Below are positions 1-11,696 of a stretch of DNA of 64,000 nt, one piece after another. The translations under genes were made by a program, and so were the position numbers. Each line of letters starts with the position of its first letter. The stretch's first letter is position 1. The notes under the pieces were generated by a model. It was not told the DNA's origin and did no database searches. It was given only the letters and a program-made list of their open reading frames with translations. Source of the DNA: Platynereis dumerilii (Eukaryota; Annelida; Polychaeta; Phyllodocida; Nereididae); NCBI GenBank assembly GCA_026936325.1, contig JAPTHN010000025.1:2448001-2512000 (forward strand), written 5' to 3'.

Positions 1-208
1 GTTTTTCCAATGTTAAAGCTCGGATAACTTTTTCCATCCGTTTTGACAACATGATGCATTGAAACAACCAATCTAACAAGCTTTGTGATATCACCAGATT
101 GCTATGTTAAAGTATTGTGATGTCACCTCAGTGATGTAAAAAAAGATCATAATCTCACAACAACTACTTTGGTACAAATGTAAAATTTACATAGCAAATA
201 TCAAATTT

Positions 209-630
209 GTGACCTGCTCCACCAAAATGGGTTCAAAGTCGGCCTCTTATCATACTTAGTTGTTGAAATGACTTTATTCTATTGGAAATGGGCTTTAAAA
301 TGATGGTTCATATGTTTTGATATCTCCATCCAATCCAAAGATATGGCACCTCAAACATTGATGATGCGAAACATAGAACTTTGAGAAAATCGCATTTACA
401 TTTCCTGTGATTGCAATGAAAAAACTAAAAAAATCAAGAAGAACACCCGATGTGGATAACTTAAAATCAATTTCTTGTAAAATGGTCTTAAAAATTCGAA
501 GGAAATTTATTTTGCCAAAACGTGGTACCAGCAGCTAAAAAAAATCAAAATGTCACCTTTTTACATAGGACGCTAATTTCTGGGAAATATAAATTGCCTA
601 CTTTGAACTCATTTTGGTGGAGCAGGTCAC
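209..630. mobile_element. 422-bp MITE with GTGACCTGCTCC ends, TSD ATTT
   Basis: A small non-autonomous DNA transposon. The terminal inverted repeats are about 35 bp and begin GTGACCTGCTCCACCAAAAT. ATTT lies on both sides (205-208 and 631-634). The right copy of the duplication at 4353-4356 has the uninterrupted target with a single ATTT, which fixes both the ends and the 4-bp target duplication. Two relatives lie at 37775-39693 and 40741-41163. Confidence 0.9.
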
Positions 631-695
631 ATTTATGCAATGAACTGAATTTAATATTTGAAATTTATGGAGTACTTGTGTTTAGATGGACCTCT

Positions 696-968
696 TCATT
701 TGAGGTACACTGTAGGTGAGTCAAGAAGACTGTCCCTCCCTGACATCGAAGAGATCACATTGTTGCCTGCGTATCCGGCAACCAACATATCTATATTGTT
801 GGCACCGTGATAAGTAGGATATTTGTAGCCTAATATGAAATAATTAAACATGGTAAAGGACTAAAATAGCAGACTCACGTGATGTACATTCAAATGGCAT
901 CGGTCATCACATTGCAAATGGTCATTGGCATAAGACTTCACTTTGGTTTTCTTTGTTGAGGAGCATGT
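696..968 (-). CDS. Candidate 3' exon(s) of unknown gene, left copy
   Basis: On the minus strand, 968-879 is a 90-bp open segment preceded by a good acceptor (pyrimidine tract ending in CAG) and followed by GTGAGT. It encodes a 30-residue piece with cysteines and many lysines, beginning TCSSTKKTKVKSYAND. It stays in phase 0 with exon 3061-3147. What follows is unclear. Reading on through the donor ends after five codons in this copy. A possible 49-bp intron would lead to 829-696, but the frame of that segment that looks coding (GYKYPTYHGANNIDML..) does not join in phase. The function is not recognised. Confidence 0.4.
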
Positions 969-1090
969 CTGAAGGTAACACAGAAATGTTGTGTGATGAA
1001 ATATTAACCTTAGCAGAATATCAAAAAGCAAAAACAAAAATGCTTGACACAATATCTTATGAGTCATCATTTTAACCTTCTGTCACCTTT

Positions 1091-2960
1091 GTGCCTTTCC
1101 ATTCTCTCTCCGAACTTAGCCAACTGCGCTGGGTACAAATAATTCACATCAATATGAGCAAATGCATCATGCAAAATCACATTGGTACAGTGATGCTTGC
1201 ATCATATCTCTGCAAAATCATTGTGTGCCTCTCTCTCTCTCAAACCAACTGCGTAACACTGGGTACAAATAATTCACATCAATATGAGCAAATGCATCAT
1301 GCAAAATCACATTGGTACAGTGACGCTTGCTTCATATCTCTGCAAAATCATTGTGTGCCTCTCTCTCTCTCAAACCAACTGCGTAACACTGGGTACAAAT
1401 AATTCACATCAATATGAGCAAATGCATCATGCAAAATCACATTGGTACAATGACGCTTGCTTCATATCTCTGCAAAATCATTGTGTGCCTCTCTCTCTCT
1501 CGAACCAACTGCGTAACACTGGGTACAAATAATTCACATCAATATGAGCAAATGCATCATGCAAAATCACATTGGTACAGTGACGCTTGCTTCATATCTC
1601 TGCAAAATCATTGTGTGCCTCTCTCTCAAACCAACTGCGTAAAACTGGGTACAAATAATTCACATCAATATGAGCAAATGCATCATGCAAAATCACATTG
1701 GTACAGTGACGCTTGCTTCATATCTCTGCAAAATCATTGTGTGCCTCTCTCTCTCTCTCAAACCAACTGCGTAACACTGGGTACAAAAAAATTCACATCA
1801 ATATGAGCAAATGCATCATGCAAAATCACATTGGTACAGTGACGCTTGCTTCATATCTCTGCAAAATCATTGTGTGCCTCTCTCTCTCTCAAACCAACTG
1901 CGTAACACTGGGTACAAAATAATTCACATCAATATGAGCAAATGCATCATGCAAAATCACATTGGTACAGTGACGCTTGCTTCATATCTCTGCAAAATCA
2001 TTGTGTGCCTCTCTCTCTCTCAAACCAACTGCGTAACACTGGGTACAAATAATTCACATCAATATGAGCGAATGCATCATGCAAAATCACATTGGTACAG
2101 TGACGCTTGCTTCATATCTCTGCAAAATCAGTGTGTGCCTCTCTCTCTCTCGAACCAACTGCGTAACACTGGGTACAAATGATTCACATCAATATGAGCA
2201 AATGCATCATGCAAAATCACATTGGTACAGTGACGCTTGCTTCATATCTCTGCAAAATCATTGTGTGCCTCTCTCTCTCTCAAACCAACTGCGTAAAACT
2301 GGGTACAAATAATTCACATCAATATGAGCAAATGCATCATGCAAAATCACATTGGTACAGTGACGCTTGCTTCATATCTCTGCAAAATCATTGTGTGCCT
2401 CTCTCTCTCTCTCAAACCCACTGCGTAACACTTGGTACAAAATAATTCACATCAATATGAGCAAATGCATCATGCAAAATCACATTGGTACAGTGACGCT
2501 TGCTTCATATCTCTGCAAAATCATTGTGTGCCTCTCTCTCTCTCAAACCAACTGCGTAACACTGGGTACAAAATAATTCACATCAATATGAGCAAATGCA
2601 TCATGCAAAATCACATTGGTACAGTGACGCTTGCTTCATATATCTGCAAAATCATTGTGTGCCTCTCTCTCTCTCAAACCAACTGCGTAACACTGGGTAC
2701 AAAATAATTCACACCAATATGAGCAAATGCATCATGCAAAATCACATTGGTACAGTGACGCTTGCTTCATATCTCTGCAAAATCATTGTGTGCCTCTCTC
2801 TCTCTCGAACCAACTGCGTAACACTGGGTACAAATAATTCACATCAATATGAGCAAATGCATCATGCAAAATCACATTGGTACAGTGACGCTTGCTTCAT
2901 ATCTCTGCAAAATCATTGTGTGCCTCTCTCTCTCAAACCTACTGCACTGGTTACAAAATA
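1091..2960. repeat. 130-bp satellite array, left copy (~14 units)
   Basis: Head-to-tail units of 130 bp, some 126-132 bp, each with a core 'gcaaatgcatcatgcaaaat', a short (CT)n run and 'aactgcgtaacactgggtac'. About 14 units are seen; the last is degenerate, followed by 'gcaaatgaagataatg'. Neighbouring units are nearly identical, which implies recent homogenisation. The array lies in the intron between candidate exons 3061-3147 and 879-968. Open frames across it are by-products of a unit length not divisible by three. Confidence 0.95.
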
Positions 2961-3060
2961 ATTCACATAATATGAGCAAATGAAGATAATGATGGACAGC
3001 TTACTTAATCTTGATAAGGGTTATATATATATCAAAGAAAAGGTTTTTTTAGACGCTTAC

Positions 3061-3147
3061 ATTTATATCCTGATCAAGGCTGGTACTTCCTAGTTCATTA
3101 CATGGCATTCTTCCAGTGTCCTCATCTTCCACTTTTACTCTTTTGGA
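3061..3147 (-). CDS. Candidate exon 4 of unknown minus-strand gene, left copy
   Basis: An 87-bp minus-strand exon candidate with an acceptor after TTTTCTTTTCAG and a GTAAGC donor. It is open only in phase 0 and encodes 29 residues starting SKRVKVEDEDTGRMPCNELG, acidic and hydrophilic. Phase 0 on both sides fits exon 13039-13109 upstream and 968-879 downstream. The duplicated exon at 7437-7523 has a stop as its first codon, so only this copy could extend the protein. The family is not recognised. Confidence 0.5.
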
Positions 3148-3382
3148 CTGAAAAGAAAATGTTATCAGGTAGAACATCTTATTATTTTTTGTGTGTTGTA
3201 GTGACTTGGGCACAGCTGGAATGATAGTTATTTTAGTTATAAAGGGATAGCCTACATAATTATCCAGATTTAAGTGCAAAAAATGTCACAACTACTGGAA
3301 AATCTAGGGTCATTTTAGTGCAACAATTTCATGGAATATCTCACATTTTTAAAAATCATCGAAGCAATTACTGTCTTCTTAT

Positions 3383-3802
3383 TAGGGCTATCACGATTAC
3401 AGAATTTCAAAATAGATTAATCTATTGCCCCTAATAAAATCGTAATCGATTAATCGCTGTTTTCCCATCATTCTATATACTGGGAAAATTTTTCTTCCTT
3501 TTCACATCATTGTCTTAAAGCAGAGCTTAGAGACTTAGATATTCCATTGAAAATGCTAATTGCAATTCATCTTGACACTTCATTTTCTCTAAACTACTTC
3601 AATCAGGTACAACCAATCCAATTAGCCAGTCCAGTTGACCAATCCAGTTGCAATTCACACTTAGCACCTGGAACTTTAGAGCCATACAGTGTCTTCAAGA
3701 TAGAAACATGCAAATTACAGTTTAATTGATTTTGCAAACTGGAATCGATTTTTTAATAAAATCGAATCGGCGGTGATTAATCGGTTAATCATGAGAGCCC
3801 TA
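3383..3802. mobile_element. hAT-type MITE, 420 bp, 8-bp TSD CTTCTTAT
   Basis: Inverted ends TAGGGCTATCACGATTA and TAATCATGAGAGCCCTA are flanked by exact 8-bp direct repeats CTTCTTAT (3375-3382, 3803-3810). An 8-bp target duplication is characteristic of hAT elements. The right copy of the duplication has the empty site at about 7770-7785. There is no transposase; a 60-codon ORF inside is not convincing. Confidence 0.9.
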
Positions 3803-4417
3803 CTTCTTATTAGTCAGAAACACATTAAGTGACTGGGATTACAAAGGAAAGTTATCCCACGAGGACCCAACAAGATAAATTTATAGCGATTTGATAAAAG
3901 ATTAGTGTTTGAATCCTGGGACTTTATGAGCTCTTATGGTGATTTTTACGAAAATGGGGGCTAAAAAGATCAGGATTGGATGATGACTCAATCACTTTCT
4001 ACTTTTCACCAAATGTAATGCATTTTCATCTTGTCCAACAGCCACTTGCACATGCCATTAGAGGGGGGTGTTGAGACCATTGCTTTATTTACAGCAATAA
4101 ATATTAAGTCAATCATTGTTTGTCACATTTTCATGTTGTTTTGGGGTTGTTTTTACAATGTTCAAGCCCGGATAACTTTTTCCATCCGTTTTGACAACAT
4201 GATGCATTGAAACAACCAATCTAACAAGCTTTGTGATATCACCAGATTGCTATGTCAAAGTATTGTGATGTCACCTCAGTGATGTAAAAAAAGATCATAA
4301 TCTCACAACAACTACTTTGGTACAAATGTAAAATTTACATAGCAAATATCAAATTTATGCAATGAACTGAATTTCATATTTGAAATTAATGGAGTACTTG
4401 TGTTTAGATGGACCTCT

Positions 4418-4690
4418 TCATTTGAGGTACACTGTAGGTGAGTCAAGAAGACTGTCCCTCCCTGACATCGAAGAGATCACATTGTTGCCTGCGTATCCGG
4501 CAACCAACATATCTATATTGTTGGCACCGTGATAAGTAGGATATTTGTAGCCTAATATGAAATAATTAAACATGGTAAAGGAGTAAAATAGCAGACTCAC
4601 GTGGTGTACATTCAAATGGCATCGGTCATCACATTGCAAATGGTCATTGGCATAAGACTTCACTTTGGTTTTCTTTGTTGAGGAGCATGT
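4418..4690 (-). CDS. Candidate 3' exon(s) of unknown gene, right copy
   Basis: This is the counterpart of 696-968. The 90-bp exon at 4690-4601 has the same acceptor and GTGAGT donor. Here the frame stays open through the donor to a TGA at 4420, giving about 91 codons after the acceptor and ending ..SLLDSPTVYLK; the left copy has a stop in the middle of that stretch. It may be a live terminal exon or a chance extension. The protein family is not recognised. Confidence 0.35.
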   Translation of the reverse strand, partial: TCSSTKKTKVKSYANDHLQCDDRCHLNVHHVSLLFYSFTMFNYFILGYKYPTYHGANNIDMLVAGYAGNNVISSMSGRDSLLDSPTVYLK

Positions 4691-4810
4691 CTGAAGGTAA
4701 CACAGAAATGTTGTGTGATGAAATATTAACCTTAGCAGAATATCAAAAAGCAAAAACAAAAATGCATGACACAATATCTTATGAGTCATCATTTTAACCT
4801 TCTGTCACCT

Positions 4811-7335
4811 TTGTGCCTTTCCATTCTCTCTCCGAACTTAGCCAACTGCGTAACACTGGGTACAAATAATTCACATCAATATGAGCAAATGCATCATGCA
4901 AAATCACATTGGTACAGTGACGCTTGCTTCACATCTCTGCAAAATCATTGTGTGCCTCTCTCTCTCTCAAACCAACTGCGTAACACTGGATACAAAATAT
5001 TTCACATCAATATGAGCAAATGCATCATGCAAAATCACATTGGTACAGTGGCGCTTGCTTCATATCTCTGCAAAATCATTGTGTGCCTCTCTCTCTCTCA
5101 AACCAACTGCGTAACACTGGGTACAAATAATTCACATCAATATGAGCAAATGCATCATGCAAAATCACATTGGTACAATGACACTTGCTTCATATCTCTG
5201 CAAAATCATTGTGTGCCTCTCTCTCTCTCAAACCAACTGCATAACACTGGGTACAAATAATTCACATCAATATGAGCAAATGCATCATGCAAAATCACAT
5301 TGGTACAGTGACGCTTGCTTCATATCTCTGCAAAATCATTGTGTGCCTCTCTCTCTCTCAAACCAACTGCGTAACACTGGGTACAAATAATTCACATCAA
5401 TATGAGCAAATGCATCATGCAAAATCACATTGGTACAGTGACGCTTGCTTCATATCTCTGCAAAATCATTCTGTGCCTCTCTCTCTCTCAAACCAACTGC
5501 GTAACACTGGGTACAAAATAATTCACATCAATATGAGCAAATGCATCATGCAAAATCACATTGGTACAGTGACGCTTGCTTCATATCTCTGCAAAATCAT
5601 TGTGTGCCTCTCTTTCTCTCAAACCAACTGCGTAACACTGGGTACAAATAATTCACATCAATATGAGCAAATGCATCATGCAAAATCACATTGGTACAGT
5701 GACGCTTGCTTCATATCTCTGCAAAATCATTGTGTGCCTCTCTCTCTCTCAAACCAACTGCGTAACACTGGGTACAAATAATTCACATCAATATGAGCAA
5801 ATGCATCATGCAAAATCACATTGGTACAGTGACGCTTGCTTCATATCTCTGCAAAATCATTGTGTGCCTCTCTCTCTCTCAAACCAACTGCGTAACACTG
5901 GGTACAAATAATTCACATCAATATGAGCAAATGCATCATGCAAAATCACATTGGTACAGTGACGCTTGCTTCATATCTCTGCAAAATCATTGTGTGCCTC
6001 TCTCTCTCTCAAACCAACTGCGTAACACTGGGTACAAATAATTCACATCAATATGAGCAAATGCATCATGCAAAATCACATTGGTACAGTGACGCTTGCT
6101 TCATATCTCTGCAAAATCATTGTGTGCCTCTCTCTCTCTCAAACCAACTGCGTAACACTGGGTACAAATAATTCACATCAATATGAGCAAATGCATCATG
6201 CAAAATCACATTGGTACAGTGACGCTTGCTTCATATCTCTGCAAAATCATTGTGTGCCTCTCTCTCTCTCAAGCCAACTGCGTAACACTGGGTGCAAATA
6301 ATTCACATCAATATGAGCAAATGCATCATGCAAAATCACATTGGTACAGTGACGCTTGCTTCATATCTCTGCAAAATCATTGTGTGCCTCTCTCTCTCTC
6401 AAACCAACTGCGTAACACTGGGTACAAATAATTCACATCAATATGAGCAAATGCATCATGCAAAATCACATTGGTACAGTGACGCTTGCTTCACATCTCT
6501 GCAAAATCATTGTGTGCCTCTCTCTCTCTCAAACCAACTGCGTAACACTGGATACAAAATAATTCACATCAATATGAGCAAATGCATCATGCAAAATCAC
6601 ATTGGTACAGTGACGCTTGCTTCATATCTCTGCAAAATCATTGTGTGCCTCTCTCTCTTTCAAGCCAACTGCGTAACACTGGGTACAAAATAATTCACAT
6701 CAATATGAGCAAATGCATCATGCAAAATCACATTGGTACAGTGACGCTTGCTTCATATCTCTGCAAAATCATTGTGTGCCTCTCTCTCTCTCAAACCAAC
6801 TGCGTAACACTGGGTACAAATAATTCACATCAATATGAGCAAATGCATCATGCAAAATCACATTGGTACAGTGACGCTTGCTTCATACCTCTGCAAAATC
6901 ATTGTGTGCCTCTCTCTCTCTCAAACCAACTGCGTAACACTGGATACAAAATAATTCACATCAATATGAGCAAATGCATCATGCAAAATCACATTGGTAC
7001 AGTGACGCTTGCTTCATATCTCTGCAAAATCATTGTGTGCCTCTCTCTCTCTCAAACCAACTGCATAACACTGGTACAAATAATTCACATCAATATGAGC
7101 AAATGCATCATGCAAAATCACATTGGTACAGTGACGCTTGCTTCATATCTCTGCAAAATCATTGTGTGCCTCTCTCTCTCTCAAACCAACTGCATAACAC
7201 TGGGTACAAATAATTCACATCAATATGAGCAAATGCATCATGCAAAATCACATTGGTACAGTGACGCTTGCTTCATATCTCTGCATCATCTCTGTGTGTC
7301 TCTCTCTCAAACCTACTGCACTGGTTACAAAATAA
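4811..7335. repeat. 130-bp satellite array, right copy (~19 units)
   Basis: The same unit as the array at 1091-2960, in the same orientation and the same intron position, with about 19 units. The core recurs at intervals of 129-132 bp. Several consecutive units (about 5663-6300) are identical or nearly so. Like the left array it ends in a degenerate unit running into 'gatggacagcttactt'. Confidence 0.95.
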
Positions 7336-7436
7336 TTCACATAATATGAGCAAATGAAGATAATGATGGACAGCTTACTTAATCTTGATAAGGGTTATAT
7401 ATATATATCAAAGAAAAGGTTTTTTTAGACACTTAC

Positions 7437-7523
7437 ATTTATATCCTGATCAAGGCTGGTACTTCCTAGTTCATTACATGGCATTCTTCCAGTGTCCTCA
7501 TCTTCCACTTTTGCTCTTTTTTA
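7437..7523 (-). pseudogene. Exon 4 duplicate with stop as first codon
   Basis: The duplicate of exon 3061-3147, also 87 bp between an acceptor (CCTTTCAG) and GTAAGT. The first in-phase codon is TAA where the left copy has TCC; the rest is intact (KKRAKVEDEDTGRMPCNELG..). If exon 13039-13109 splices here, translation stops at once. Either this copy is dead and skipped, or the stop is the natural end of an isoform. Confidence 0.5.
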
Positions 7524-7840
7524 CTGAAAGGAAAATGTTATCAGGTAAAATATCCAAAAGTATGCTATTCAATTATACTCTAATTATTTTGTGTGTGTTA
7601 TAATGACTTGGGCACAGCTGGAATGATAGTCATTTTAGTTACAAAGGTGTAGCCAACATGATTATCTAGATTTATGTGCCAAAAACGTCTCAACTCCTGG
7701 ATAATCTGGGATAATTTTAGTGGATCAATTTTAAGGAATATCTCACTTTTTTTTAAATCTTTAAAGCAATTACTGGCTTCTTATTAGTAAGAAAGACATC
7801 AAGTGACTGAGATCACAAAGGACAGTAAAACTGTTATCCC

Positions 7841-7970
7841 CTGAGCAGGGGTTTATCCAGAAATGGCCTGAGGGTGGGCCATTACATGGGGTGAATACGA
7901 GACGCTCCGCAGCCTTTCCTATCTCTTCCATATTAATTTAGGGCCCCCCCCCCTAAACACGCCACTGCCC
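7841..7970. mobile_element. 130-bp insertion with C-run, right copy only
   Basis: Between 'gttatccc' and 'gaggaacc' this copy holds 130 bp absent from the left copy. It ends in a C9 run and 'cgccactgccc'. It resembles other short G/C-run repeats in the window whose ends read 'cagtggcggatcc' (14308-14352, 16453, 26424). Precise presence versus absence supports an insertion. Confidence 0.6.
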
Positions 7971-8025
7971 ATGAGGAACCAACAAGACAAATTTATAGTG
8001 ATTTTGACTTTATGAGCTCTAATGA

Positions 8026-8519
8026 TTCAACTTGCCCCAGGCTATTCTTTGAACAGAAAGAAATGTGTGAGACATATCAAGTTTAGCCTAAACATGCTCT
8101 GGTCCTAGCTCAACATTTTTGCAAAAATAAAGGACAGCAGCAGCCCCACACTTCACCCATCATCCTTCCAATGGTTCAACTAACCTCACTGGATGGTTCA
8201 ACTAGCCTCGTGGGTGGGGTCAGTTGAACCACTTTTTAAAAATTTTTTGGAAGGTCATGTGCCGGCCATGGTAAGATATACACCAAAACCTAAATTTGGG
8301 ATGTTTAGTCAACTTTTTGCCTCAAGAAGAAGAAGATTAGCAGGAGCTTATCTACCAGAAAAATATTTTTGAAGTCATTGGACGGATAAAGTGGGCTTTC
8401 CTGGCCTGCCATCAGACTAAAAACATTTTTCCATATATTCTCCTGGTTTTTTTTATATTCAAACTATTTCTTGTGAAATTTTCACTTCAAATCAAAGAAT
8501 ATGCAAGAATTTCATATCA
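8026..8519. other. No gene seen; ggttcaact repeats
   Basis: The stretch has no convincing exon. It holds a short cluster of 'ggttcaact' in both orientations at about 8172-8238, probably a decayed inverted-repeat element. Confidence 0.4.
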
Positions 8520-8682
8520 TACGAGGGGTTTTCCAAAAGTTCTGTCCAACTTGCCATAACTTTTGCGATATTTAATACAGAAACATGATATTGGTTCAGA
8601 TGATTCAGACTTTTTGTTCTTTACGATGGGTTTTCCATAAGTTCTGTCCAATCTGATATCTAGGTCAGTTGATATTGAGGTA

Positions 8683-9727
8683 GGGGAGACCGGGGCTGGT
8701 TGTCACAGGGGCAGGTTGTCACAGTGTGTAAAACTTAGACATGCTACTATTTCTATATAAAGCATGCAGGAGCGCTGCCATTCTGTATGAATGGCAAAAG
8801 GGGAGTGACTTAAACCTATCTGGTGAATATATACCTATATCAATCAAAATCTTGATGTGATATTGGACATTTTTTAAAATTCAGAATTCGGGGCAGGTTG
8901 TCACACTTTCGGGGCAGGTTGTCACACTCTCGGGGCAGGTTGTCACACTTTTGGTTATGAGCTCGAATGCAGGAAGTGGAACTCTGTAGGGCAAATCTTG
9001 ACAAAGAAAAGTTATTTTGGACATATGAGGAATCCTTTACTTGCCAAGTGAAGACCTTAACAAACATGCTACTGTGTACAAGAGTGCTGCAAATGAAGGC
9101 TTACCAATCAGTAGGAAAGCATTCTGATACGGAGTAGGATTTTTACGATTTTTTTGGAAAATTTTTTTTAAATATAAATTTGAAATCGATTTATTTAAAC
9201 ACAATGCAATATCTGCATACATCTTCAGTCATTAATAGCATGTATAAAGCACAAATTTATATTTGTGTTAGTTTTTTTGGTTTTAAAGCCTGGTCCTAAT
9301 AGGTAACAACCAGCTCCAAAAAGTGTGACAACCTGCCCCGCCTTTTTGTGACAACCTGCCCCGACTGATGAAAATTCCAAAAACGGGTGACCAAGGCCGT
9401 TGTTATCAAAATTTTCACTATTTGTTCTAATGATGATTTAAAGAAATGTTTATATGGTAATTGTATTAACTGTATCTTTTTCAACAACTATTTGATAAAG
9501 ACTAGCATTGCATGCAAGTTAAAGGTAAAAAATTACTTTTTGTGACAGGAAATTTTTAACAGTCCTTGTGCCTACCAGACTCCCTTCCAGGGGTCAAGAT
9601 ATTTCAAAAAGACTCCAGTGGGTTATAAAATCAAAAAACAATGATTGGTTGAGCTGTGTGACTCAATAGTTTAGTGCAATAAAAAGTGTGACAACCTGCC
9701 CCTGTGACAACCAGCCCCGGTCTCCCC
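8683..9727. mobile_element. 1045-bp TIR element, perfect 41-bp ends, TA target
   Basis: It starts GGGGAGACCGGGGCTGGTTG and ends with the exact reverse complement, about 41 bp in all, flanked by TA (8681-8682, 9728-9729). Subterminal copies of 'ggggcaggttgtcacac' occur three times at about 8890-8950 and inverted at about 9325-9362, as expected for transposase binding sites. There is no coding region, so it is non-autonomous. Perfect TIRs suggest a fairly recent insertion into the element at 8522-11498. Confidence 0.9.
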
Positions 9728-10047
9728 TAATTTACAAACGATCCCAAAGAAATCAGATCATAGAGGTAAAAACTAGAACCGGCGCGGTGCTAAAATGTTC
9801 TTCGAGCTGAAATAATTTTTTGAAAATTGACTTGGTGGGGTAATGTAAATGGTAAGCTTTGACGAAGAAGTGAGGAATGAATTTCTGTTTTGAGAGAATC
9901 TTTGCCATTTGGCCACTGCGTTACATAGAACATATGAAGTATTTTGGCAGTGACAGGAAGTCAAGATGTAGGTCAATATTAAGAGTATTAGTAGAATTTA
10001 CTGGATACAGATGTTGTGAAAGGATGTGCAGTAAATGAACTCGGGCC

Positions 10048-10330
10048 ATGTAAAATAAAAAAATTTAAAAGTACCTCCCCCGAGATGACCCCGAGCCTAG
10101 CAATATACCTGGCAAAGTCTCCCCCCCCCCGCCTAGATGACCCCCTCAGGTCTTGTAAAATTTAAAATTCTGTAAGTACTCCCCCGAGGTGACAACCAGC
10201 CTAGCAATATAACTAGCAAAAAATATTTTTTTGCGAGCACCCCCCCCCTGCTGAGGTGACCCCCTCGGGCCCTGTAAAATGTATAATTTGATAAGTACTC
10301 CCAGAGGTGACCCCGTCGACGAACAATTTT
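10048..10330. repeat. C-rich tandem repeat, about 2.5 units of ~110 bp
   Basis: 'tgtaaaat..agtac(t)cccc..gaggtgacc' and 'agcctagcaatata' recur near 10048, 10153 and 10273. Each unit carries a run of C. There is no coding signal; the short minus ORFs here are products of the repeat. Confidence 0.6.
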
Positions 10331-10334
10331 TTTG

Positions 10335-10526
10335 CTTGCCAACTCGCAACAAACGTTTTTATCGGAATTTTAACATTACGGTACCCTAGCTACAGGTGGA
10401 AACAAACTTTGTTTTTTATTTCCATGTGCTGAACAAACTTTTTTTTTCTTTGTCGAGTGGGAAACAATCTTTTTTTTTTCACCAAATATCCTTAACCCCC
10501 CCCCCAAAGATCATCTGGTCGGCCCC
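10335..10526. mobile_element. Partial copy of the GGCCGACCAG MITE
   Basis: The sequence matches the right two thirds of 14523-14815 ('ttaacattacggtaccctagctac', then 'atcatctggtcggcccct'). The left end is missing, so this is a truncated copy. Confidence 0.6.
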
Positions 10527-11696
10527 TAAAGATCAAAGTGCAATCAGCTTTGACACCTGTCAGATCGACTTCAAGTGCTGTTTCTCAATGGCAATTTGGT
10601 AAACTGAGCGTCAGAAAAGGGTTTAGGACTTGCAGAATTGTAATTAGCGTTGTTAGACTGCTTCTGAGAATAGATGCACTGCATAAAAGCAATTGCCATA
10701 CGCGTGATTGGTCTTCCTTGAAACGCATGGACGATAGCCATGTGGGCGATATTACAATGCAAAGTCAGCTTGAAAACAGCCCCTCATGATTCAAACGATC
10801 TATGACATAACTATTAAAAAATATAAAAAACACAACAAACTATCCCCAATTCCACAACGCATTTTAGTTCATCTCTATATGAACACAAAATGGCCCACTT
10901 GACCACATCCACACCTGTATTAAGGCCAGGAAAACTTTTTTCCAAAAATCTCTCAGACTGTTTTTTCAGATGAAATGATGCTGGGGGAACCCAGGGTAAT
11001 AAAAGGTTTCTTACTCTCTCTGCCAGATATATTCAATTTAAATGAAGAAATGTGACAGGTATATATGATGTCATCCATATCCAAAGAATTTCTCATCTTG
11101 TAAAAAACTGAGAAAATGCATGAGTGATGGTGAAGTAACTGAGATGTATAATACCAGTTTCCATTGTTATTAATGATTTTACAATTAACTCATTGTATTT
11201 CATCATTTTCATGAAAAAAAATTATCAATTTACTTCAATTCAATAATTATGTCAAGCCACAGATAATGCAAGCAGGTGTTCAGTTCATTTTAAGTGAGTA
11301 CTACAAAGTCGGGGCCGCATTTCATGACTTCTGGTTTCCATGGCAACAGATTGAGTATTTATTTTTATTTTTATGATATGATTTTTGGGGAGTTATTGTG
11401 CAAATTACCTCAATATTATCTGACCCAAATATCATGTTTCTACATCAAATATAGGGAAAGTTATGACTAGTTGGACAGAACTTTTGGAAAACCCTTCGTA
11501 AATACATGTATGTCAACCATGTTGCCTTTAGAATTGTTTTTTCAAACTGACATTTACAAGTTATTAAATTAATCCCACTTGTCAAATTGTTTGTAGCTGC
11601 TTTCTACTTCATTCAAATCCTTCTTGTTTTATTTTCTTTTTTTCAATCTCTTTTGTTTTATTTTGTTTTATATAAGGTATAAGTCAGTTATATATG

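Larger units (their letters stand above)
1..3940. repeat. Left copy of a ~4-kb direct duplication
   Basis: This stretch matches about 4138-8025 in the same orientation: left flank, candidate exons, satellite array, right flank. The match is already present at base 1, so this copy probably starts upstream of the window. It differs from the right copy by two inserted transposons (209-630 and 3383-3802) and by about five fewer satellite units. The similarity fades near 'ttatgagctct' at about 3930. Confidence 0.85.
4138..8025. repeat. Right copy of the ~4-kb direct duplication
   Basis: It repeats the arrangement of 1-3940 at high identity. It lacks the two transposons of the left copy, has about five more satellite units, and carries its own 130-bp insertion at 7841-7970. 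The 4-kb offset in the same orientation indicates tandem segmental duplication rather than transposition. Confidence 0.85.
8522..11498. mobile_element. mariner-like TIR element with TA target site, nested host
   Basis: Inverted ends of about 30 bp, beginning CGAGGGGTTTTCCAAAAGTT on the left and differing by one base on the right, are flanked by TA (8520-8521, 11499-11500). The TIR sequence and TA target fit the mariner/Tc1 superfamily. No transposase frame is recognisable. Its 3 kb includes a second TA-flanked element (8683-9727), C-rich tandem units and part of a third element. Confidence 0.8.

Noticed and set aside
1091-2960. Regularly repeated array resembling a CRISPR
   Set aside because: Units are contiguous, without unique spacers, and the DNA is animal nuclear.
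1091-7335. Many 69-255 codon ORFs with repeated peptides such as HINMSKCIMQNHIGT
   Set aside because: They run through a 130-bp satellite whose unit is not a multiple of three. They start and stop at fixed points of the unit and occur in all frames.
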